A DNA stretch of 45,886 nt from Oscillospiraceae bacterium. Its GTDB lineage: Bacteria; Bacillota; Clostridia; Oscillospirales; Ruminococcaceae. The position numbers and the translations under genes were made by a program. The stretch is from the NCBI GenBank assembly GCA_029006135.1, contig JAQXGE010000062.1, positions 1 through 45,886 on the forward strand. The letters are read 5' to 3'. This document shows, in pieces, positions 40,695-45,886 of this stretch; within the stretch, counting starts at the first letter, position 1, and every line of letters begins with the position of its first letter. The notes below the pieces were generated by a model. It saw only the letters and a program-made list of their open reading frames with translations, searched no databases and was not told where the DNA came from.

Positions 40695-41897
40695 ATGAAA
40701 AAGTTTCTTGCTTTGACCATGGCCGCCTGCATGGCGATGTCCCTGGCCGCTTGCGGTGGCTCTGACAGCTCTTCTGCTGCTTCCACTGCGGATTCTGCTG
40801 CTGCTTCTGTTGAGGCCACCAGCGATTCGGCTTCTGGCGATGCAGCTGAAACTGCCAGCGCGATCACCGGTATTGCCCAGTGCTGCGATGTCGGCACTCT
40901 GGATGACGAGAGCTTCAACCAGGGTTGCTGGGAGGCAGTCAAGGCCTACGGCGACGCCAATGGCATTGAGTACAACTACTACCTGCCCGCCGGCGAGGAT
41001 GCCTCTGATGAGGACCGTGAGACCCTGATTCGTCAGGCTGTCAATGACGGCGCAAACACCATCGTCTGCGTTGGCTACCTGTACGGACCCGCTCTGGCTT
41101 GGGGCGCTACCGAGTATCCTGATGTTCACTTCATCGGCATCGATGTGACCGGCTTCGACATCTCTGAGGATGGTTCCATTCCTGCCAACGTGTTCTGCGT
41201 CACCTTTAAGGAAGAGCAGGCCGGTTATCTGGCCGGATACGCTGCCGTTAAGGACGGCTTCACCAAGCTGGGCTTCCTCGGCGGTATGGCTGTTCCCGCC
41301 GTTATCCGCTACGGCTACGGCTATGTTCAGGGCGCTGACGCCGCTGCTCAGGAGATGGGCGTGGACGTTCAGATGAACTACTACTACGGCGGTCAGTTCT
41401 ACGGCGATGAGAAGATCACCGCCAAGATGGACGGCTGGTATGCCGGCGGCACTGAGATTGTCTTTGCCTGCGGCGGCGGTATCTGGACTTCTGCTGCTGA
41501 AGCTGCTGACAAGCATGGCGCTAAGGTTATCGGCGTTGACGTTGACCAGAACTACCTGGGCGTTCAGGGCGCTGAGGACGGCTCTTATCAGGCTAACCCC
41601 TTTGTGACTTCCGCTATGAAGGGCCTGGGTGCTGCTGTTAATGACAGCCTGGAGCTTGTCAATGACGGCAAGTGGGACACCATTGCCGGCACCAACGGCA
41701 ACTTCGGTCTGGAGGAAGGCGAGTATGTCGGCCTGCCCACCGATGAGAGCAGCTGGAACTTCTCCAACTTCACCGTGGATGAGTACAATGCCGTTGTTGA
41801 GCAGATCCGCAGCGGTGCAATCACTGTGGACAACACCTCTGATGACGCTACCAAGCCTGTCACCAGCGACAAGATCACTGTGGACTATCAGTCCTGA
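40695..41897 (+). CDS. BMP-family nucleoside-binding lipoprotein, second copy
   Basis: A 400-residue lipoprotein with lipobox LAAC and a Ser/Ala-rich linker, then ITGIAQCCDVGTLDDESFNQG, the usual BMP/PnrA opening. FKEEQAGYLAGYAAVKDG and FLGGMAVPAVIRYGYGYVQG match the first copy closely. Codon use is strongly biased to a few codons (GGC, CTG, AAG), more than in its neighbours, which points to high expression. It has its own promoter and a strong terminator, so it is probably the main binding protein. Confidence 0.9.
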   Translation: MKKFLALTMAACMAMSLAACGGSDSSSAASTADSAAASVEATSDSASGDAAETASAITGIAQCCDVGTLDDESFNQGCWEAVKAYGDANGIEYNYYLPAGEDASDEDRETLIRQAVNDGANTIVCVGYLYGPALAWGATEYPDVHFIGIDVTGFDISEDGSIPANVFCVTFKEEQAGYLAGYAAVKDGFTKLGFLGGMAVPAVIRYGYGYVQGADAAAQEMGVDVQMNYYYGGQFYGDEKITAKMDGWYAGGTEIVFACGGGIWTSAAEAADKHGAKVIGVDVDQNYLGVQGAEDGSYQANPFVTSAMKGLGAAVNDSLELVNDGKWDTIAGTNGNFGLEEGEYVGLPTDESSWNFSNFTVDEYNAVVEQIRSGAITVDNTSDDATKPVTSDKITVDYQS

Positions 41898-41934
41898 TTG
41901 CCCTCGGCTGAATCTGAATAACGCATGAGCAACG

Positions 41935-41974
41935 CCGCCCCGGAATGGCTTATCGCTGTTCCGGGGCGGTTTTT
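41935..41974 (+). terminator. Terminator after second BMP gene
   Basis: CCGCCCCGGAA pairs with TTCCGGGGCGG, followed by TTTTT. 11-bp stem, 37 bases after the stop. Confidence 0.92.
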
Positions 41975-42093
41975 ATTGAAAAGTATTCTGGGATAGGGAA
42001 GAGCGGTACATCCGTCAAATTTACAGCACCCGTTTTGCCGTAACCCGTCAATGGGAAAGAACAAACGCTGCGGCGCATGCTGCTGCAAAAGAA

Positions 42094-42130
42094 AGCGTGC
42101 CTGCCCCAAACGGGTCAGGCACGCTGATTT
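42094..42130. terminator. Bidirectional hairpin terminator for the dnaJ-like gene
   Basis: AGCGTGCCTG pairs with CAGGCACGCT around a G/C loop; T-rich on both sides, more so on the minus strand. It lies 23 bases past the end of the minus-strand DnaJ-domain gene. Confidence 0.8.
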
Positions 42131-42152
42131 TGTATAAGGATATTTCATTCAC

Positions 42153-42908
42153 TCAGCAGCACATAAATCCGCCGCGTCCGCCGCAGCAGCAAATACTGCA
42201 AAGGTTGCACATCATCAGATACAGCCACGCCTGCAAACAGGTATTTGCGCCCTGATGGCGGCTGCCGGGCTGCGTGTAGGCCTGCTGCTGGGAGGAGTAG
42301 GCGCGTCCCGGGTTCTGAAGCCGGTCAAGCAGGTTCTGGTACTCGTAGTTTCCGGGTTCCATGTTCACGGCTGTCCGGGCTTCGTTTTGCGCCTGAATAT
42401 TGTTGCCTAGCCCGGACTGTGCAAGCGCCATATAATAATGCCACCGCGCGCTGCGGTCTGATGCCGCAACACTGTTCAGCACGTTGATAGCTTCCTGATA
42501 ATAGCCATTGCGGATATAGTTGTTTGCTGCCTGCATCTCAGGAGATTCCTGACGGCTGTATCCGCCGCCGTAACTGCCATAGCCGCCGTTTGCGTATCCG
42601 CCGAAGCCGAAGGGGTCAAACCCGAACCCGAACGGGTCCTGATACTGCTGCTGTCCGCTGCGGCTTCCGCCGTAAGAGCTGTTCCCGTAGGAGGCACCGC
42701 CGCCTGAACGGGACGATTGCCCGCCGCCCGAACGGATACGCATGATTTCGCTGTATGCGGCCTGAACTTCCTTGAATTTATCCTCGCAGGTGGGGTCATC
42801 CGGATGCAAATCGGGATGATATTGCTTGCATTTCTGGCGGTAGGCTTTTTTGATGGTTTCCTCATCAGCCCCCTGTGAAATGCCAAGCACGCTATACGGA
42901 TCGTTCAT
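42153..42908 (-). CDS. DnaJ-domain protein with Gly-rich middle, TPR-like part and Cys-rich tail
   Basis: A 251-residue protein. J domain at residues 1-62: DPYSVLGISQGADEETIKKA and YHPDLHP, with the HPD that triggers Hsp70. Then a Gly/Ser/Tyr/Gln-rich stretch (~62-120), then a TPR-like helical pair (AANNYIRNGYYQEAINVLNS), then an unusual end with Cys-x2-Cys groups (MMCNLCSICCCGG and FMCC, eight cysteines in about 20 residues). It is not the standard DnaJ and lacks CxxCxGxG zinc repeats. Its start overlaps the DUF5685 gene's stop, so the two are coupled. Confidence 0.83.
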   Translation of the reverse strand: MNDPYSVLGISQGADEETIKKAYRQKCKQYHPDLHPDDPTCEDKFKEVQAAYSEIMRIRSGGGQSSRSGGGASYGNSSYGGSRSGQQQYQDPFGFGFDPFGFGGYANGGYGSYGGGYSRQESPEMQAANNYIRNGYYQEAINVLNSVAASDRSARWHYYMALAQSGLGNNIQAQNEARTAVNMEPGNYEYQNLLDRLQNPGRAYSSQQQAYTQPGSRHQGANTCLQAWLYLMMCNLCSICCCGGRGGFMCC

Positions 42909-43789
42909 TCGTCTTGCTTCCCCTTCCTCAGCCTTTTCTTTGGTGCGGTGCGCGTGGCTTTGACCAGCGAATATTTGCTCCATACCCCCGCATAAATCGT
43001 GTTATGCAGAACCTGTCCCTCGGGGGTGTCCTTCAGGATGGGGAGCAGTTCAAAATTTTGTGCACAGATGCCCATCTGCTGTGTCAGCAGTTCATGGCAG
43101 CATTCCTCAAATCCGGCTTCATCCTGACCGTAATGGCGGCGGGTGTCGGCCAATGCATTAAAGCTGCCGTGCCGGGCGTCCTTTTTCAAATCATCATATG
43201 CGTCCATCAGGTAGATGAACCCACCCAGCCCGCGTCCGGTACGCTCCAGGACGGGCGCCCAAAAATCATCCCGGCAGTTAAACACGGCTCCAAGCAGCGT
43301 ACCAAAGCTGTTGCACAGCGCGTCCAGATCAGTGCAGCCGGAACTTTCCAGCCGATTCAGATCATCGAGCTGTTCGCGTATGACACCGCACTGGCGGGGC
43401 CACCGCTGACGGATGCCTTCAAGACTCGGCTCAAGCTTCTTTGCTATATTCAGGCTGAGCCTGCGGTGGTCGTCCTGCCAGTCATCCATGTAATTGTAAT
43501 AGGCAAGAACCACGCTCATATCGGCGGCATAGTCCAAAAACTCGTTGGCGGCCCGGGGGCGCGTTTTTACCGGATGCGGCACGCAGCGTCCTTCAGAGAA
43601 TTGCGTGGAAGGTTCATAGAGAGCGGAGAGCAGCATGGCTACAAAAGTCATGTCATAGCTTAAGGTCATTTGGGCAAGGGCACCGTATTTTTGTCCCAAA
43701 GCACGGCAAAGCCCGCAATAGTACGCCTGGTAGCGGTCCATTGCGGTCTTGTCTAAGTCCTTCTGATAGATGGTAACATATCCGAACAC
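42905..43789 (-). CDS. DUF5685-family protein
   Basis: A 294-residue protein beginning MFGYVTIYQKDLDK, then YQAYYCGLCRALGQKYG, which I recognise as the DUF5685 pattern. It is all-helical with acidic helices (LAYYNYMDDWQDD, FIYLMDAYDDLKKD) that recall DDxxD-type prenyl synthase folds. Whether it has an enzymatic role is unknown. The C-terminus is basic. Always-adjacent J-domain proteins are common in my recollection of this family, as here. It ends four bases inside the dnaJ-like gene. Confidence 0.78.
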   Translation of the reverse strand: MFGYVTIYQKDLDKTAMDRYQAYYCGLCRALGQKYGALAQMTLSYDMTFVAMLLSALYEPSTQFSEGRCVPHPVKTRPRAANEFLDYAADMSVVLAYYNYMDDWQDDHRRLSLNIAKKLEPSLEGIRQRWPRQCGVIREQLDDLNRLESSGCTDLDALCNSFGTLLGAVFNCRDDFWAPVLERTGRGLGGFIYLMDAYDDLKKDARHGSFNALADTRRHYGQDEAGFEECCHELLTQQMGICAQNFELLPILKDTPEGQVLHNTIYAGVWSKYSLVKATRTAPKKRLRKGKQDE

Positions 43790-43817
43790 GCGGCGTCAAC
43801 CTTTCAGTGGTCTAAGC

Positions 43818-44207
43818 TCAGGTCTTTTTGATGAACTGTGTCCCGCATTTGGGGCAGGTGATGGAAATGCGTCCGCGGCCTTTCGGTACACGGATTTGCT
43901 GCTTGCAGCGCGGGCAGGAAAAATACCGGTAGGTTTTGCGCAGAGCAAAGCGTTGCTTGATTTGCGCAAACTTTGTCTTTACGCCAGCACTCATCTGGAG
44001 ATATTTCTGATTCTCCGCATATCGTTTGGGAATATTGCGGCTGAACATACGGAAATATGTGTAAATCAGAAGCGCCAGACCGATGTAATAGAAGATGCCC
44101 ACAAAAAAGCCCAGAACCAGGCAAATCAGGGATGCAACACACAAAAAGTTGCCAAAGGCATCATTGCCATATCGGCCGGACATAAAACGCTGGAACCAGG
44201 CTCTCAT
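43818..44207 (-). CDS. Zinc-ribbon membrane protein
   Basis: A 129-residue protein. Two transmembrane helices near residues 18-52 (NFLCVASLICLVLGFFVGIFYY and IGLALLIYTYFRMF without a long loop), a basic middle, and a C-terminal zinc ribbon with CPRCKQ and CPKCGTQF separated by about 20 residues. No named family recognised. The start at 44207 has AAGGATG nine bases upstream; an ATG 12 codons earlier has none. Head of the minus-strand trio with the DUF5685 and DnaJ-domain genes. Confidence 0.72.
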   Translation of the reverse strand: MRAWFQRFMSGRYGNDAFGNFLCVASLICLVLGFFVGIFYYIGLALLIYTYFRMFSRNIPKRYAENQKYLQMSAGVKTKFAQIKQRFALRKTYRYFSCPRCKQQIRVPKGRGRISITCPKCGTQFIKKT

Positions 44208-44698
44208 AAATAAACGCCATCCTTTTCGAAGATATGCATCCATTATGCCATGGATTTGTGGTCAAATCGTGAACGACATCCGAACAGAATTTGAACAAAT
44301 GCGTCATAAAAGCCAAAACAAAGGAGTTTTTTCAAAAAAACTCCCGAATCTGTCCGACCATCTCAAAAGCGCCTGTCAGATATCATACGGCTTTTCCACG
44401 TGCTGTATCTCTCTTGTGATGCAGCACGCGGATTGACCTAACATTTATTTTAATACACGCCGCAGGGGAAGTCAATCTCTGCGCCTGTGGACGCGCTGTT
44501 CTGCCGGGCCTGCCGGACACTTGGTAAAAATACAGCAGGGGAGAGCAGGATCAAAATTCACCATGCTTGTGCTGCTGTGAAGAATATGATTCATCTGACG
44601 CATGAAAATATGTACAAAATATGAAGGCAAAAAAACATTTCTCTCCACAAAAGTGAAAAAATTCCATCCGCCTATTGTGCAAAATAAAGATTTATGGT
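44208..44698. other. Intergenic region between divergent genes
   Basis: No gene seen. Two hairpins: GGAGTTTTTT/AAAAAACTCC (44322-44343) and CGTGCTG/CAGCACG (44399-44431). The rest is moderate-GC sequence without a clear promoter by eye, though promoters for the minus-strand trio and for pnuC must be here. Confidence 0.4.
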
Positions 44699-44721
44699 AA
44701 ACCATACAATGGGGAACAAGG

Positions 44722-44858
44722 CAGGGCCTTCCATAGAAGGACCCGCAGACGGTGCACAAACCAAGTGAATGAGGGGAATCTTGGCTTGTGCAATGCCCAC
44801 GGTAAACCGAACCCTGTTAGGCGGCTTTGCTCCCATAAAGAAGAAAAAGGAGTCCTAA
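44722..44858 (+). promoter_or_regulatory. Structured leader of pnuC, candidate riboswitch
   Basis: CAGGG (44722-44726) can pair with CCCTG (44812-44816) to close a junction holding three hairpins: CCTTC/GAAGG (44727-44740), TGCACAAACCAAG/CTTGGCTTGTGCA (44753-44792, one mismatch) and CGG/CCG (44800-44809). Right after the closing stem, TTAGG (44817-44821) and CTCC (44830-44833) can pair with CCTAA (44854-44858) and GGAG (44849-44852), which hides the ribosome site AAGGAG of pnuC. A translational switch is inferred. It does not match a riboswitch consensus that I can recall. Confidence 0.55.
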
Positions 44859-44862
44859 ACCA

Positions 44863-45666
44863 ATGGAAAACACAAAAAAGACATTTTCTCAAAAATGCCG
44901 TCAGCTGTGGAACTACTTTACGACCTATGAAAAGGTGTGGTTTTTCAGCATCCTGATTCTGTCTGTCATCTTTGCTTTTATTTTCCCTGAAGAGGACACC
45001 AACGGCGTCAACGGCAAAATCATCATGGCCCTTTATCTGGCTGACACTTTCCTCAACATCCTCTGCGAACTGCTGATTTCCAAGCAGAGTAAATGGAACT
45101 TCATTGTTTCCCTGTTTGTCGAGTTGGTCGAAATTGCCATCTGTGTGGTTCTGAGCTATCGTTTCTCCACCATGGCGGTCACGCTGTTCTTCTGGATCCC
45201 CATTGATATCATCAGCTTCATCAACTGGAACCGTCACCCTGACCAGCAGGAGGAAGAACTGACCGAGGTTCGCAAACTCAGCGGTTGGGCTGAAGTGGCT
45301 GTCATTGCCGGCATTATCATCTGGACCGTTGTGGTCGGTTACTTCCTCTCTAACCTCGATATCACCACCGACCTGTTCGGAGGCAACCAACTTGTTGAGA
45401 CGATTGTCTGCTACCTCGATGCCTGCGCTTCTGCGGTCGGTGTTGCGAATGGCCTGTTTATCCTGTTCCGTTTCCGTGAGCAGTGGTTTGCATGGTATAT
45501 CTGCACCTTCCTGGAAATTGCCATCAACATCCTCTCCGGCCAGTATATGCTGCTGGTCCTCAAGGCGGGCTTCCTGACCAACACCACCTACGGCTATATC
45601 AAGTGGACGAAATACATTAAGGAACATCAGGCTTCCCTCGCAGAGCATAAGGGCAGCGTTCTGTAA
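44863..45666 (+). CDS. pnuC: Nicotinamide riboside transporter PnuC
   Basis: A 267-residue membrane protein with about seven or eight helices, the size of PnuC. The C-terminal half carries LFRFREQWFAWYICTFLEIAINI (the W-x2-W substrate site region of the family) and YLDACASAVGVANGLFIL, and the end has the usual YxxW-K segment (YGYIKWTKYIKEH). PnuC takes in nicotinamide riboside by facilitated diffusion for NAD synthesis. A thiamine-specific relative (PnuT) is possible; the leader does not look like a TPP riboswitch. AAGGAG precedes the ATG inside a possible sequestering hairpin. Confidence 0.88.
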   Translation: MENTKKTFSQKCRQLWNYFTTYEKVWFFSILILSVIFAFIFPEEDTNGVNGKIIMALYLADTFLNILCELLISKQSKWNFIVSLFVELVEIAICVVLSYRFSTMAVTLFFWIPIDIISFINWNRHPDQQEEELTEVRKLSGWAEVAVIAGIIIWTVVVGYFLSNLDITTDLFGGNQLVETIVCYLDACASAVGVANGLFILFRFREQWFAWYICTFLEIAINILSGQYMLLVLKAGFLTNTTYGYIKWTKYIKEHQASLAEHKGSVL

Positions 45667-45710
45667 ATTCATATTGGCATGATGCGCGATTCCTGAATAA
45701 AACCAAGCAA

Positions 45711-45742
45711 CCGGGGACTGATTTGAAAAAATCAGTCCCCGG
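45711..45742 (+). terminator. Terminator-like hairpin after pnuC
   Basis: CCGGGGACTGATTT pairs perfectly with AAATCAGTCCCCGG around GAAA (14 base pairs). There is no long T-run after it, but on either strand it would be very stable. Confidence 0.8.
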
Positions 45743-45770
45743 CTTATTGGCGCCGAATAGGCATGATAAA

Positions 45771-45881
45771 ACCCCCAGTTCAACTGGGGGTCAATAAAAA
45801 AGACTTTAGTGAAAGAAAGAACCTCCAGTGCTAAAATGTAAGTGGTCTGGCAACCGCAATACAAAAGCACTGGAGGTTCTT
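45771..45881. repeat. Inverted repeats at right edge, possible transposon end
   Basis: ACCCCCAGTT-C-AACTGGGGGT (45771-45791) is a tight palindrome like those at IS200/IS605 ends. About 25 bases on, a perfect 16-base inverted repeat AAGAACCTCCAGTGCT (45817-45832) / AGCACTGGAGGTTCTT (45866-45881) encloses 33 bases. No transposase frame is visible before the window ends. Confidence 0.4.
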
Positions 45882-45886
45882 GTCAA

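Noticed and set aside
44692-45870. A 392-codon minus-strand frame covering pnuC and the right edge
   Set aside because: It crosses terminators and the pnuC leader and has no signals. PnuC on the plus strand explains the region.

Overview
The window reads as a chromosome segment from a GC-rich, low-oxygen gut Clostridium of the Oscillospiraceae/Ruminococcaceae type (Gemmiger/Subdoligranulum-like; the genus is inferred, not proven). The evidence is the set of spore-former genes (spo0A, yabP, yabQ and repeated 3' ends of spoIVB), fused ispDF, cdaA-cdaR, the recJ-relA-dtd-hemZ order, and strong AAGGAGG ribosome sites with Gram-positive lipoproteins.

Region 1 (1-6700) is accessory DNA lying where spoIVB and spo0A are normally neighbours. 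It opens with a truncated IS30-type transposase. It then holds a series of small cassettes. Three direct repeats of exactly 147 bases each encode the last ~40 codons of spoIVB (from the SGSP catalytic-serine motif to the stop). Each is followed a few bases later by a hairpin and then one cargo gene on the minus strand with its own promoter: a nucleotidyltransferase, a P-loop kinase, a small membrane protein, a glyoxalase-fold protein. A longer minus-strand run of accessory genes (nitrilase-fold hydrolase, Na+-decarboxylase-like micropeptide, two acetyltransferases, others) fills the rest up to spo0A. This integron-like, spoIVB-anchored array is the most unusual structure in the window.

Region 2 (7100-13900) holds spo0A with a long purine-rich leader and a strong terminator. 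It is followed by an apparently acquired module: a LysR regulator divergent from an EPSP-synthase-like protein (with two PEP-contact residues replaced), a TAXI solute-binding lipoprotein and a fused TRAP permease.

Region 3 (14000-35100) is core housekeeping on the plus strand: ispDF; a long probable operon cdaA-cdaR-FAD oxidoreductase-recJ-relA-membrane protein-dtd-MBL hydrolase-hemZ-uridine-kinase-like; a zinc-ribbon protein; the conserved mazG-hup-rqcP-yabP-yabQ-divIC-S1 sporulation/division cluster; an rRNA methyltransferase; and a NYN-LOTUS protein.

Region 4 (35100-45886) contains a large membrane protein and a radical SAM protein on the minus strand, then a nucleoside-salvage group (deoD, cdd, two BMP-type nucleoside-binding lipoproteins), a minus-strand trio (zinc-ribbon membrane protein, DUF5685-like, DnaJ-domain protein with Cys-rich tail), pnuC behind a structured leader that can hide its ribosome site, and inverted repeats at the right edge that look like the end of a mobile element.
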